Below, one piece after another: positions 34,940-44,332 of a stretch of 64,000 bases of DNA (position 1 is the first letter of the stretch; each line of letters opens with the position of its first letter). Origin of the DNA: CAVUBL01 sp963837945 (GTDB lineage: Bacteria; Acidobacteriota; Thermoanaerobaculia; Multivoradales; DATKCC01); the NCBI GenBank assembly GCA_963837945.1, contig CAWIQD010000002.1:496001-560000 (forward strand). The letters are read 5' to 3'. The notes under the pieces were generated by a model. That model was not told where the DNA came from. It saw only the letters and a program-made list of their open reading frames with translations, and ran no database searches. Position numbers and translations under genes: made by a program.

Positions 34940-36658
34940 TCACTGCGCCGCGCGGCGCCGGCGCAGCCGCCCGAAGGCGAGCCAGAGCAGGGCCGGCACC
35001 AGGGGCACGGCGAGCGTCGCGATCCCCTTGGCGACGAGGATCGGGTCGCCGCTCCCGAGACGGGGCCAGTTGAAGATGAAGAGATCGGCCGAGAAGTGCG
35101 ACAGCACCACGGTCAGGGCGTCGTAGCGCAGGAAGGCCCAGCCCCAGACGCAGCCGACCAGGGTGAAGACCAGGGCCCGTCCCCAGAAGGGCTCGGCCGG
35201 CGGCACGAAGGAGAGCCCGGTGTGGGTGGTGCCGTAGAGGATCGCCGGCAGCACGATGGCCGCCAGGCGCGAGCCGGTGAGCTGGAGCAGCCAGGTGCCG
35301 GCGAAGAACCGGTAGGCGAGCTCCTCGACCAGGGCGACCATCAGGAAGTAGAGCAGGGTCGCGAGCGCCGGAGCGCGCGAGTTCAAGGCGTAGAAGAAGA
35401 AGCCCTGCGGCTGGATCGGCGACCAGCCGCCGGCGAAGTGCTCGACGGCCAGGACCGAAGCCGCCATCACCCCGCCGCACACCAGCCCGACCAGGAACCC
35501 GCGGAGCGACGCCAGGCCGACCGCGGCGTCGGTCAGCCGCCCGCGGGCCGCCGCCCAGAGCGCTTCGCCGCGGCGAGCCGCGAGCGGCGCCGCGACCCCG
35601 AAGCGGGGCTCGCCGGCAGGGTCGGTCCCGGCCGGCGCCGCCGCCTCCCGGTCGAGCGCGTCGCCCGCGGCGATCACGACGAAGAGCACCAGCAGGATCC
35701 AGGCGCCGGCGCCCGCCGCGGTGCCCAGGGTCTGGAGGTCGGCGATCCAGCGCGGCCAGAGCGGATCCCAGGCGAGCAGCAGCCGGGCCGGCCGGAGCGC
35801 CTGGGTGACCACGAAGCAGACCCCGATCACCGCCACCCAGCGTGCCGCCGGCCCGAGGCGCGCCGTGCCGGCGCGCAAGCGGGTGAGGAAGACCGCGAAC
35901 GCGCCCAGGCCGGCGACCCCGGCGAGCAGAAAGCCGACCATCTGGAGCGCGACGATCGGCGCCTGCCGCCGGCGCGCCTCGCGCCGCGCCGCCTCCGGGA
36001 CCACCAGGGTGTGATCGACCGCCGTCACCCGCCGGCCGGAAACGGTCACCACCAAGCGCTCGCGGAGAGGCGGCTTCTGGGAGAGATAGCGCTCGAAGAC
36101 GAAGTAGTGGTCCCGCCGGTGGGGCCGGGCCTGCTCGTAGTCCCCCTGTTCGCGCCACCCTCCCCCGCCGCGGGCCGCGAGCCAGGGCGCGATCGCCTGC
36201 CGGGCGACGTGGCGCGCCCGCCGGCGCGGGATCGACGCTCCGGGCTCGTCCTCCTGGACCGTCCGGCCCCAGCCGGTCACCCCGGTGCCCGAGGGCAGGT
36301 CGACCCACATCCGGTCGGCCTCGCCGCGCCGCTTGAAGTGGACCTCGTACTGGAAGATCGGCAGGCCGCGGGCGATCAGGGCCTGCGCGCGCGCCTGGCC
36401 GAGGCGGCGCTGGAGGTAGTCGAGCACCTCGTCGTCGACGGTGAGCTCGGTGGCGGCCTCGTAGCCCTGAGCGGAGAGCCCCGCGGCCCGCAGGGCCTTG
36501 CGGGCGCGCGCCTCGAGTGCGGCCCGGGGGACGTTCACGTTCATCCGGGCGAGCGGCCAGAGCGAGCCGAGCGAGGAGAAGAACAGCGCGCCGCCGAGGA
36601 GGGCGGCGGCGAGGAGGGCGAGGTCGGCGAGGAGGCGGGGGCGATCCGGCTGGCGCAC
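34940..36658 (-). CDS. CPBP-family intramembrane metalloprotease
   Basis: A 572-residue membrane protein. The C-terminal CPBP/Abi domain has the glutamate motif ALVEELAYRFFAG (EExxxR), a His in LYGTTHTGLSF, and VVLSHFSADLF with a second His. It is much longer than typical CPBP enzymes (~250 residues). About 190 N-terminal residues form a soluble, probably extracytoplasmic region between the first membrane helix and the bundle. The family processes prenylated or membrane peptides, but no substrate is indicated here. Confidence 0.8.
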   Translation of the reverse strand: MRQPDRPRLLADLALLAAALLGGALFFSSLGSLWPLARMNVNVPRAALEARARKALRAAGLSAQGYEAATELTVDDEVLDYLQRRLGQARAQALIARGLPIFQYEVHFKRRGEADRMWVDLPSGTGVTGWGRTVQEDEPGASIPRRRARHVARQAIAPWLAARGGGGWREQGDYEQARPHRRDHYFVFERYLSQKPPLRERLVVTVSGRRVTAVDHTLVVPEAARREARRRQAPIVALQMVGFLLAGVAGLGAFAVFLTRLRAGTARLGPAARWVAVIGVCFVVTQALRPARLLLAWDPLWPRWIADLQTLGTAAGAGAWILLVLFVVIAAGDALDREAAAPAGTDPAGEPRFGVAAPLAARRGEALWAAARGRLTDAAVGLASLRGFLVGLVCGGVMAASVLAVEHFAGGWSPIQPQGFFFYALNSRAPALATLLYFLMVALVEELAYRFFAGTWLLQLTGSRLAAIVLPAILYGTTHTGLSFVPPAEPFWGRALVFTLVGCVWGWAFLRYDALTVVLSHFSADLFIFNWPRLGSGDPILVAKGIATLAVPLVPALLWLAFGRLRRRRAAQ

Positions 36659-36682
36659 GACGCCGATCCTACCGTTTGGGCC

Positions 36683-38653
36683 TTACGCTGTGGTGAGAAA
36701 CGGCGGCACCGGGACGCCGAGGCCGTCGGCCACGGCGCGGAGGAGCTCGGCCTCCTCCTCGGTGACCCGGCCGTCGAGCGCCACGGCGGCGACCGCGGCG
36801 CGAAGCAGCCGGCGCTGGAGCGGCGCCGCCACCCGGGCGAGGCGGTCGAGGGCCTGGTCCACCTTCTCGAGCCCACACTCGGAGCGCTCGAGGAAGGCGA
36901 GCTCGGCGCCGGTGTCCGCGAGCTCGGCGGCGGCGGCGTCGAACGCCCGGCGGGCCGCGGCCGGCTCGGCCTGGCCGGCGTGCGCCAGGATCGAGACGAC
37001 GCGCGAGCACTCCGTCCCGAGGGCGCGCAGCGAGTAGTACTCCACGCGCGGCGGCTTCGCCCCGCCGAAGCGGACGTCGAGGTGGCGCAGGAGCATCCGG
37101 TGGAGGGCGTACTCGAACAGGTCGATCCGGCCGTCCGCCTCGGCCAGGCTCTTGGTCGCCCGGCGGAAGCTCCGGTACTGCTCGGGCGAGATGCGCCGCA
37201 GAGCCGGTAGGGCGAGGCCGGCGAGCGGCAGGCGCACCTCGGTCGGGCAGCTCGCGAGCTCGGCCGCGAGGGTCCGCGTCTCGGCGAGGACCGGCGGCTC
37301 GGCCGCGCTCGAGAGCTCGGCGAGCTGGCGGCTTCGCACGTCGTCCCGGCGGTCGAGCAGGAGGGCGAAGACGAGGGCGCGGGCGCCGGCCGGCTCGCGG
37401 GCCGCGGCGAGGAGCGCCTCGGGGATCCGCTCCATCAGGCGAGCGGCGTAGACCAGGTGCTCGGTGTCGACGGTGCCGGCCCGGCCGGCCACCGCGGCGG
37501 GCTCGGCGGGGGCGGTCGCTCCGGTCGTTGCCGCCACGGCGCCGAGGACGGCGGCCTGCGTCAGCGCGGCGCCGCGCGCGGCCCGCGCGCCGGGCGCCGC
37601 CTTGCCCGGCGGCACCTCGCCCGCGTCCCGCGGCCACATCACCTTCGGGTAGCTCCCGTCCCAGCTCGCGTCGATGCGTCGGATCCGCTCCTCGAGCGGC
37701 GGGTGCGTCGCGGTGACCGCGAACAGGTGAGACTTGAGGCCGTCGGCGAAGAACAGGTGGCTCGCCTCCTCAGCGCGGTGGCTCTCGATGCGCGAGCCGA
37801 CCGAGTAGCCGCCGATCTTCTCGAGGGCGCCGGCGATCCCGTGCGGGTCGCGGGTGAACTGCACCGCCGAGGCGTCGGCCAGGAACTCGTGCTGGCGCGA
37901 GACGGCGGCCTTGATCAGGCGGCCGAAGAAGACCCCGATCCAGCCGATGGCGTAGAGCGCCATGCCGAAGAAGACGATGCCGGCGGCGCCGCCGCCCTTG
38001 CGGTTGCGCGACGAGCTGCCGAAGGCCCCGGTGCGCATGATGAAGTAGCCGATCATGCTGATCACCAGGATGCCGTAGACCAGGCCCATCAAGCGCACGT
38101 TGAGCCGCATGTCGCCGTTCAGCAGGTGGCTGAACTCGTGGGCCACCACCCCCTGGAGCTCGTCGCGCGAGAGCAGGGCCAGGGTGCCCTCGGTGACGGC
38201 GACGACGGCGTCCTCGCGCGAGAGGCCGGCGGCGAAGGCGTTGATCGAGCGCTCGTTCTCGAGCACCCAGACGTCCGGCACCGGAGTGCCCGAAGCGATC
38301 GCCATCTCCTCCACCACGTTGAGCAGCCGCCGCTCGTCGGCACGCGTGGTGTTGGAGTGGATCGGGCGCCCGCCGAGGAGCGAGGCGACGGCCGAGCCGC
38401 CCGAGCTGAGCTGCCAGGTCTTGAACAGGCTGCCGCCGGCGATCACCACCAGGGTCGCGACCGCCACCATGAAGAAGAGCTCGGGGTTGAAGAAGCCGCT
38501 GGTGCCGCCGCCCGCCCGCACCTCGGCGCCGAAGACGAGGAGCACGATCGCCGCGTAGACCGCCACCACGATCGAGACCACCGCCAGGGCGAAGAGCCAG
38601 ACGAGGCGCCGCGAGGTCCGGCGGGCCGCGTCCTGGTGGGCGAAGAAATCCAT
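36683..38653 (-). CDS. M48 (HtpX-like) metalloprotease with a C-terminal TerB-like domain
   Basis: A 656-residue membrane protease. Two N-terminal membrane helices (residues ~17-40 and 60-75) are followed by the M48 domain, with the zinc motif VVAHEFSHLLNGD and the third ligand in HEFLADASAVQFTRDP. After TATHPPLEERIRRID there is a ~300-residue extension. Its last ~130 residues resemble a tellurite-resistance TerB helical domain (IDLFEYALHRMLLRHL; LDGRVTEEEAELLRAVADGL). HtpX alone is ~290 residues. It lies 82 bp downstream of lemA, its usual partner. Confidence 0.85.
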   Translation of the reverse strand: MDFFAHQDAARRTSRRLVWLFALAVVSIVVAVYAAIVLLVFGAEVRAGGGTSGFFNPELFFMVAVATLVVIAGGSLFKTWQLSSGGSAVASLLGGRPIHSNTTRADERRLLNVVEEMAIASGTPVPDVWVLENERSINAFAAGLSREDAVVAVTEGTLALLSRDELQGVVAHEFSHLLNGDMRLNVRLMGLVYGILVISMIGYFIMRTGAFGSSSRNRKGGGAAGIVFFGMALYAIGWIGVFFGRLIKAAVSRQHEFLADASAVQFTRDPHGIAGALEKIGGYSVGSRIESHRAEEASHLFFADGLKSHLFAVTATHPPLEERIRRIDASWDGSYPKVMWPRDAGEVPPGKAAPGARAARGAALTQAAVLGAVAATTGATAPAEPAAVAGRAGTVDTEHLVYAARLMERIPEALLAAAREPAGARALVFALLLDRRDDVRSRQLAELSSAAEPPVLAETRTLAAELASCPTEVRLPLAGLALPALRRISPEQYRSFRRATKSLAEADGRIDLFEYALHRMLLRHLDVRFGGAKPPRVEYYSLRALGTECSRVVSILAHAGQAEPAAARRAFDAAAAELADTGAELAFLERSECGLEKVDQALDRLARVAAPLQRRLLRAAVAAVALDGRVTEEEAELLRAVADGLGVPVPPFLTTA

Positions 38654-38735
38654 CGGCGGGCGGCGAAGAGGCCGGCGGGCGAGCGGCCGGGCACCCCTCG
38701 ACGGGCGCCGGGCCGCTCGTCTCGCCGCGGCGGTC

Positions 38736-39326
38736 TCAGGTGAACGAGACCTTCGGCGCCTCGCGCTCCTCGGGTGCCTGGATCTCGAACAGCTCGGCCG
38801 CCTGGAAGCCGAACATGTTGGCGATGACCACCGTCGGGAAGGTCTCGCGGGCCGTGTTGTAGCTGGTCACCGCGTCGTTGAACGCCTGGCGCGAGAAGGC
38901 CACCCGGTTCTCGGTGGAGGTGAGCTCCTCCATGAGCTGGGCCATCGTCTGGTTGGCCTTCAGGTCCGGATAGGCCTCGGCGAGGGCGAAGAGGCGCCCG
39001 AGGGCACCGGTCAAGGCCCCCTCGGCCTGGGAGAGGTCGCGCATCGCCCCCGGCTCGCCCGGAGCGCCCGCCGCCTGCTGGCGCGCCTCGACCGCCCGGG
39101 TGCGCGCCGCGGTCACCGCCTCGAGGGTGCCCCGCTCGTGCGCGAGGTAGCCCTTGGCCGTCTCCACCAGGTTGGGGATCAGGTCGTGGCGCCGCTTGAG
39201 CTGGACGTCGATCTGGGCGAAGGCGTTCTTGTACCGGTTGCGCAGCGTCACCAACCGGTTGTACATGCCGGCGAGAAGCATCGCCAGCACGACGATCACT
39301 GCCAGGATCACCAGTGCACCGATCAT
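38736..39326 (-). CDS. lemA: LemA family protein
   Basis: A 196-residue protein with one N-terminal membrane helix, then YNRLVTLRNRYKNAFAQIDV followed by QLKRRHDLIPNLVETAKGYL, the LemA signature, and a long antiparallel helical body ending in FELFEIQ-type sequence (AAELFEIQAPEE). LemA proteins commonly accompany M48 proteases, as here. The MIGALV start, 9 bases after GGGAGG, is preferred to an ATG 87 bases upstream. Confidence 0.9.
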   Translation of the reverse strand: MIGALVILAVIVVLAMLLAGMYNRLVTLRNRYKNAFAQIDVQLKRRHDLIPNLVETAKGYLAHERGTLEAVTAARTRAVEARQQAAGAPGEPGAMRDLSQAEGALTGALGRLFALAEAYPDLKANQTMAQLMEELTSTENRVAFSRQAFNDAVTSYNTARETFPTVVIANMFGFQAAELFEIQAPEEREAPKVSFT

Positions 39327-39372
39327 CCGTGTGTTCCTCCCGTAGCTGGTACGCGATACCGGGCGAGAGTAT

Positions 39373-40305
39373 TCAACAATCGGCCGCGGGACAAGGGAAG
39401 GCCCCCGCCGCAACGCGGCGGATCGCGGCGGCGATCTCGCCCGGGACCTCCTCCTGGAGGAAGTGCCCGGCGGCGGTGCGGGTGACCTCGGCCGCCGGCA
39501 GCAGGGTCTCGATCCAGCGGCGCACCCGGCCGAGGATCGGGTCCCGATCGCCCCAGACGATCGCCGCCGGCCCCTCGAACGTCTCGACCACCTCCCGGCA
39601 GCGGGCGAGGCCGGGGACGGACGGATGGGACGGGGCGGCCGGCACCATCCTGGCGAGCGCGAGCGGAGCGGCGTTGCGCGACCAGCCCCGAAGCGGGTAG
39701 CGGTAGGCGCGCGCCACCCGGCCGCGGATCGAGCGCCGATCGCCCTGGACGCTCCACAGGGTGCGCTGCGGCAGGCCCAGGAGGCGGAAGGCGACGGTGC
39801 TCACCAGCGGCAGGTTGGCGAAGCGGTGGAACGCGGTCTGCCGGAAACCGGGCTTGGGCGGGCTCGCGACGGTGTTCATCAGCACCAGGCCGGCCAGGCG
39901 GCCGGGACGCTCGGCGAGCATCCGCAGGCCGATCGGGCCGCCCCAGTCGTGCCCGACGAAGACGAAGGGGCCGGCGAGCTCGGGCAGGCCGTCGACCAGC
40001 TCGCCGAGCCAGGCGGCGTGGTTTTCGAGGGTGTGGGCCGACGCACGCCGCGGCTTGCTCGAGAAGCCGAGCCCGACCAGGTCGGGCATCACCAGGCGCA
40101 GGCGGTCGCCGGCGAGCTCCCGGGCGACCTTGCGCCAGAGGAAACCCCAGGTCGGATTGCCGTGGACGAGGAGGACCGGCGGGGCGTCCGGCGGGCCGGC
40201 GACCATGACGTGCATCCGCCCGGCCGCGACCGGCACCGAGAAGCGCTCGAAGGGCACCATCTCGGCGAGCCAGGGGGGCAGGTCGGGTGGGTCGAGGCGT
40301 TCCAT
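39373..40305 (-). CDS. Haloalkane dehalogenase-like alpha/beta hydrolase
   Basis: A 310-residue hydrolase. HGNPTWGFLWR (oxyanion/halide-binding Asn), nucleophile Asp in FVGHDWGGP, IVWGDRDPI (acid) and AAGHFLQEE (His) all fit haloalkane dehalogenases; an Asp rather than Ser nucleophile separates it from esterases. The halide-binding Trp is in HDWGG. Activity on halogenated compounds is inferred from these residues, and epoxide hydrolase is an alternative. No signal peptide is seen. Confidence 0.75.
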   Translation of the reverse strand: MERLDPPDLPPWLAEMVPFERFSVPVAAGRMHVMVAGPPDAPPVLLVHGNPTWGFLWRKVARELAGDRLRLVMPDLVGLGFSSKPRRASAHTLENHAAWLGELVDGLPELAGPFVFVGHDWGGPIGLRMLAERPGRLAGLVLMNTVASPPKPGFRQTAFHRFANLPLVSTVAFRLLGLPQRTLWSVQGDRRSIRGRVARAYRYPLRGWSRNAAPLALARMVPAAPSHPSVPGLARCREVVETFEGPAAIVWGDRDPILGRVRRWIETLLPAAEVTRTAAGHFLQEEVPGEIAAAIRRVAAGAFPCPAADC

Positions 40306-40375
40306 GGTCGGCGTCCTCGGCCCGCCATGGCCCGGCGGTCACGGCGAGCCCGGTCGCTCTGTAGACTTTACAAGA

Positions 40376-41584
40376 TCAGCTGTCGACCAGCTTGCGGCCT
40401 TCGCCGGCGAGGCTCCCGACCCGGTGGACGAGACGGCGCTTGACCCCCTTGCCCAGGGTCTCGAACTCCGCGACCTTGCCGTGCTCGACCACGTAGATGC
40501 GCGGGAACTGGCCCACGTTGCCCTGCTCGTCGAACTGGATGAAGCCGGTCACACCCTGGTAGTCGGACAGCCCGCGCAGACCCTTCCAGAGGTTCCAGGA
40601 GACCGCTTCCTGGTCCGCGATGGCGCGCGCCAGCACCATCAAGGCGTCATAGCCGTGGGCGGCGTAGATCCCGGGGTCCTGGCCGTACTTGGCGCGGTAG
40701 GCCTGGACGAAAGCGCGGACCCGCGGGTCCCCCTGCGCCGGATCGAAGCCGCTGCGCGCGAGGATCAGGCCCTCGGTGCCGCGGCCGGTCTCGTCGAGGA
40801 CCTGGGGCGCGGCGAAGGCCGAGGTGGTCATGACCACGCCCCGGAACCCTTCGCGGTCGAGGGCCTCGAGGATCTGGCGCGCCGGGCGGTCGGCGCCGGT
40901 GGTGGCGAGGTAGATCGCCTGCGGGTGGGTGGCGAGCGCCTGCGCGACGATCGGCCCGACCTCGACGGCGCCGTCCCGATAGGCGAGCTCGCCCAGGACC
41001 TTGCCGCCGTTGCGCTCGAACTCGCCTTCGAAGCCGTCGATCAGCTCCTTGGCGTAGGGATCGGCGGAGGCCACGACGACGGCGTTGCCGAGCTTCAGCT
41101 CCAGCGAGGCGAAGCTGCCGATCTTGTTCGCCTGCTGGTAGTCGGACGGGAAGATCCGGAAGACGTAGCGCGACGAAGCCGCCAGCGACGAGCTCGAGGC
41201 CGAGGGCGACAGAAGGACCCGTTGGGATTTGTCGGCCACTGCCACCATGGCATGGGCCTCGGGGTTGGTCACCCCGCCGATCGCGGCCACGGCGTCCTGG
41301 TGGTAGAGCTGCGCGAGGAGGTCGGCGGCGTGCTCCGGCCGGCCTCCCGAGTCGCGCACGTCGAGCGCCAGCTCGTAGGGGTAGCTCCCCTCGCGGTGGC
41401 GCCGCTGGAGCTCGTCGGCGGCCAGGGCGATCCCGCGCTGGACGGCCTCGCCGTAGACCGACGAGGCGCCGGAGAGCGGCAGGACGACGCCCACCTTGAC
41501 CGGCTCGTCCTTCCCGCGGCAGCCGGTGGTGGCGAGGACGGCGAGGAGGAGCGCGAAGGTGCGGAGGCTCGGTCGTCGAGTCAT
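40376..41584 (-). CDS. Branched-chain amino-acid-type substrate-binding lipoprotein
   Basis: A 402-residue periplasmic-binding protein (Leu/Ile/Val or urea/amide class). Lipobox ATTGC at residues ~18-22, then VKVGVVLPLSGASSVYGEAV, IGGVTNPEAHAMVAV, LSPSASSSSLAASSRYVFRI and YAAHGYDALMVLARAI. No ABC permease or ATPase genes lie nearby, so it may work with distant components or act as a sensor. The frame stays open upstream through a 69-bp repeat array; the lipoprotein ATG is chosen because the signal begins there. Confidence 0.8.
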   Translation of the reverse strand: MTRRPSLRTFALLLAVLATTGCRGKDEPVKVGVVLPLSGASSVYGEAVQRGIALAADELQRRHREGSYPYELALDVRDSGGRPEHAADLLAQLYHQDAVAAIGGVTNPEAHAMVAVADKSQRVLLSPSASSSSLAASSRYVFRIFPSDYQQANKIGSFASLELKLGNAVVVASADPYAKELIDGFEGEFERNGGKVLGELAYRDGAVEVGPIVAQALATHPQAIYLATTGADRPARQILEALDREGFRGVVMTTSAFAAPQVLDETGRGTEGLILARSGFDPAQGDPRVRAFVQAYRAKYGQDPGIYAAHGYDALMVLARAIADQEAVSWNLWKGLRGLSDYQGVTGFIQFDEQGNVGQFPRIYVVEHGKVAEFETLGKGVKRRLVHRVGSLAGEGRKLVDS

Positions 41585-41614
41585 GGTGAGGCGGGCAAGA
41601 GCAAGAGCGGTGCC

Positions 41615-41860
41615 ATCTGGTCCCCCCCGCAACCCCTCGATCCCCTTCCCTCCCCCGAGGGGGGAAGGGGACGCCCCCACCCGATCTGGTCCCCCCCGCA
41701 ACCCCTCGATCCCCTTCCCTCCCCCGAGGGGGGAAGGGGACGCCCCCACCCGATCTGGCCCCCCCCGCAATCCCTCGATCCCCTTCCCTCCCCCGAGGGG
41801 GGAAGGGGACGCCCCCACCCGCCCAGTCCCCTGCAACCCCTCGATCCCCTTCCCCTATCC
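41615..41860. repeat. 69-bp tandem repeat, three full copies and a partial
   Basis: Units begin ATCTGGTCCC / ATCTGGTCCC / ATCTGGCCCC at 41615, 41684 and 41753, with a partial fourth reaching the lepA stop. Each contains CTTCCCTCCCCC facing GGGGGGAAGG, a strong hairpin. The period is a multiple of three. A related single unit occurs at about 48.12-48.2 kb. Located between lepA and the binding-protein gene, it could terminate or attenuate transcription. Confidence 0.85.
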
Positions 41861-43651
41861 CGGTTCGGACTTGAGGACCGCGACGAACGCCTCCTGCGGG
41901 ATCTCGACGGCGCCCACCATCTTCATGCGGCGCTTGCCTTCGCGCTGCTTTTCGAGGAGCTTGCGCTTGCGGGTGATGTCGCCGCCGTAGCACTTCGCGG
42001 TCACGTCCTTCCTGTAGGGGTTGATCGTGGTGCGAGCGATGATCGTGCCGCCGATGGCGCCCTGGATCGCGATCTTGAACTGCTGGCGCGGGATCGTCTC
42101 GGCGAGGCGCTCGCAGTAGACGAGGGCCCGGGCGCGGGCCTTCTCGCGGTGGACGAGCTGGGCCAGCGCGTCGACCGGCTCGCCGTTGACCAGGATGTCG
42201 ACCTTGGCCAGGTCGGTCGGCCGGTCGTCGAGCAGCTCGTAGTCGAACGAGCCGTAGCCCTGGGTGATCGACTTCAGGCGGTCGTAGAAGTCGTAGAGCA
42301 CCTCGGCGAGCGGCAGCTCGGAGGTCATCTCCACCCGCCCGACCGAGAGGTAGCGGAAGGTGATCTCCTCGCCGCGGCGCTCGCGGCAGAGCTCCATCAC
42401 CGGCCCGATGTAGCGCTCGGGCATCATGATCGAGGCCTTGATGTACGGCTCCTCCGCCGACTCGATCTCGGAGGGGTCGGGGAAGAGCGCCGGGTTGTCG
42501 ACCATCACCTTCCCGCCCGAGGTGAGGGTCAGCCGGTAGCGTACCGAGGGCGCCGAGAGCAGGAGCGCCAGGTCGAACTCCCGGGTCAGGCGCTCCTGGA
42601 CCACGTCGAGGTGCAGGAGCCCCAGGAAGCCGCAGCGGAAGCCGAAGCCGAGCGCGGTCGAGGAGTCCTTCTCGTAGGTCAGGGCGGCGTCGTTCAGGGC
42701 CAGCTTGTCGAGCGCCTTCGCCAGGTCCTCGTAGTCGTCGGCCGCCATCGGGTAGATCGAGGCGAAGACGACCGGCTTGGCTTCCTTGTAGCCGGGCAAC
42801 GGCACGGTGGCCGGGCGCCCGGCGTCGGTCACCGTGTCGCCGATCTCGATGTCGCCGATCGCCTTGATGCCGGCGATCAGGTAGCCGACGGCGCCGGTGC
42901 CGAGCTCGTCGGCCGGCACCTCCTTGAGGCACAGCAGGCCCACCTCCTCCACCGGGTAGTCGGCGCCGGTGTGCATCAGGTGGACGGTCTGTCCCTTGCG
43001 GATCGCCCCGTCGCGCACCCGCACCAGGAGCACCACGCCGCGATAGGGGTCGTACTGGGCGTCGAAGATCAGGGCGCGCAGCGGCGCCTCCCGCTCGCCC
43101 GCCGGCGGCGGCAGCCGGGTGACGATCGCCTCGAGCACGTCGTCGATGCCGGTGCCCTCCTTGGCCGAGCAGAGGACCGCCTCGTAGGGGTCGAGCCCCA
43201 GATCCTCGGCGATCTCCTCGCGCACCCGCTCGACGTCGGCCGAGGGCAGGTCGATCTTGTTGATCACCGGCACGATCTCGAGGTCGTGCTCGAGCGCGAG
43301 GTAGAGGTTGGCGACGGTCTGGGCCTCGACCCCCTGGGAGGCGTCGACCACCAGCAGAGCCCCCTCGGAGGCGAGCAGCGAGCGGCGCACCTCGTGGGAG
43401 AAGTCGACGTGGCCGGGGGTGTCGATCAGGTCGAGGCGGTAGGTCTCGCCGTCCTTGGCGGTGTAGTCGAGGGTGATCGTGTTCGACTTGATGGTGATCC
43501 CGCGCTCGCGCTCGATGTCCATCGAGTCGAGGATCTGGTTGCGGAAGTCGCGCACCGACACCGCGCCGCAGCGCTGGATCAGCCGGTCCGCCAGCGTCGA
43601 CTTGCCATGGTCGATGTGGGCGATGATGCAGAAGTTGCGGATCCGGCTCAC
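41855..43651 (-). CDS. lepA: Elongation factor 4 (ribosomal back-translocase)
   Basis: A 598-residue translational GTPase of normal length. G1 AHIDHGKS, G2 region RERGITIKS, G3 DTPGH, G4 NKIDLP and G5-type CSAKEGTG are intact. The LepA-specific C-terminal domain shows YGGDITRKRKLLEKQREGKR near the end. It acts on stalled or mis-translocated ribosomes. Ordinary housekeeping gene. Confidence 0.95.
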   Translation of the reverse strand: MSRIRNFCIIAHIDHGKSTLADRLIQRCGAVSVRDFRNQILDSMDIERERGITIKSNTITLDYTAKDGETYRLDLIDTPGHVDFSHEVRRSLLASEGALLVVDASQGVEAQTVANLYLALEHDLEIVPVINKIDLPSADVERVREEIAEDLGLDPYEAVLCSAKEGTGIDDVLEAIVTRLPPPAGEREAPLRALIFDAQYDPYRGVVLLVRVRDGAIRKGQTVHLMHTGADYPVEEVGLLCLKEVPADELGTGAVGYLIAGIKAIGDIEIGDTVTDAGRPATVPLPGYKEAKPVVFASIYPMAADDYEDLAKALDKLALNDAALTYEKDSSTALGFGFRCGFLGLLHLDVVQERLTREFDLALLLSAPSVRYRLTLTSGGKVMVDNPALFPDPSEIESAEEPYIKASIMMPERYIGPVMELCRERRGEEITFRYLSVGRVEMTSELPLAEVLYDFYDRLKSITQGYGSFDYELLDDRPTDLAKVDILVNGEPVDALAQLVHREKARARALVYCERLAETIPRQQFKIAIQGAIGGTIIARTTINPYRKDVTAKCYGGDITRKRKLLEKQREGKRRMKMVGAVEIPQEAFVAVLKSEPG

Positions 43652-43722
43652 GGAAGGTCGCTCCAGGCTCGCCGCCGAGATCCCACGGGCGGCGGAGGGG
43701 CGGCCATTCTAGCGGAGCCGCG

Positions 43723-44229
43723 CTACATCCACGGCTCGTCGGCCGTGGGCCCGTAGATGCTCGGCAACTTGCCGTCGGCCATGCGCAGGTAGATCGAGAA
43801 CTGGCCGCGGTGGTGGATCTGGTCGTGGAGCAGGAACCAGGCGACCTCGTTGCGCGGCTGGGGCTCGATCCGCTTCGGGCCGGCGAAGAACCGGACCGGG
43901 GCGCGGAAGTCGTCGTCGCCGTACGAAGCGATGAGCTCGCCGAGCTCCTCGTGCGCCGTCTCGAGCGCCGCGAGCAGCTCGTCCCAGCTCTCGGGCGCCG
44001 CGGGCGGGGCGCCGCCGCTGCTCGCCATGCGCTCGGCGAGCTGGTCGTGCATCACGCTGGTGCCGAGGTAGCGCTCGAGCACGAACACCCAGGCGAGCTC
44101 CCGGGCGGTCTTGCACCTCGGGTGCGGCCGGAGATCGAGCTGGTCCGCAGGATAGGCGCGGAGCACCCGCATCGTCGTCTCGTGCTCGCGCCGGTAGACC
44201 TCCAGGAACTGCTCTGCCAGGTGTCCCAT
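43723..44229 (-). CDS. DinB-superfamily protein
   Basis: A 168-residue four-helix-bundle protein. It begins with QFLEVYRREHETTMRVLRAY, continues with LRPHPRCKTARELAW (first His region), and ends with LLHDQIHHRGQFSIYLRMAD, giving the HxxxH metal ligands of DinB/YfiT-like proteins. The family includes thiol transferases and metal-dependent hydrolases; the function here is undetermined. Standalone gene. Confidence 0.85.
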   Translation of the reverse strand: MGHLAEQFLEVYRREHETTMRVLRAYPADQLDLRPHPRCKTARELAWVFVLERYLGTSVMHDQLAERMASSGGAPPAAPESWDELLAALETAHEELGELIASYGDDDFRAPVRFFAGPKRIEPQPRNEVAWFLLHDQIHHRGQFSIYLRMADGKLPSIYGPTADEPWM

Positions 44230-44332
44230 GGTGAATCCTCCTAAGTGCCGTCGTCGTGGGAAATCGTCGCGGCTCGGAGCCTGTGCATCGATCTCCGGCC
44301 GTCGGGTGCTCCAGGTCTCGACCCCCGGGCAA

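Noticed and set aside
39761..43756. A 1331-codon open frame on the plus strand
   Set aside because: It is antisense to the dehalogenase-like, binding-protein and lepA genes, all with clear motifs. Its translation is low-complexity, as expected from GC-rich third positions.
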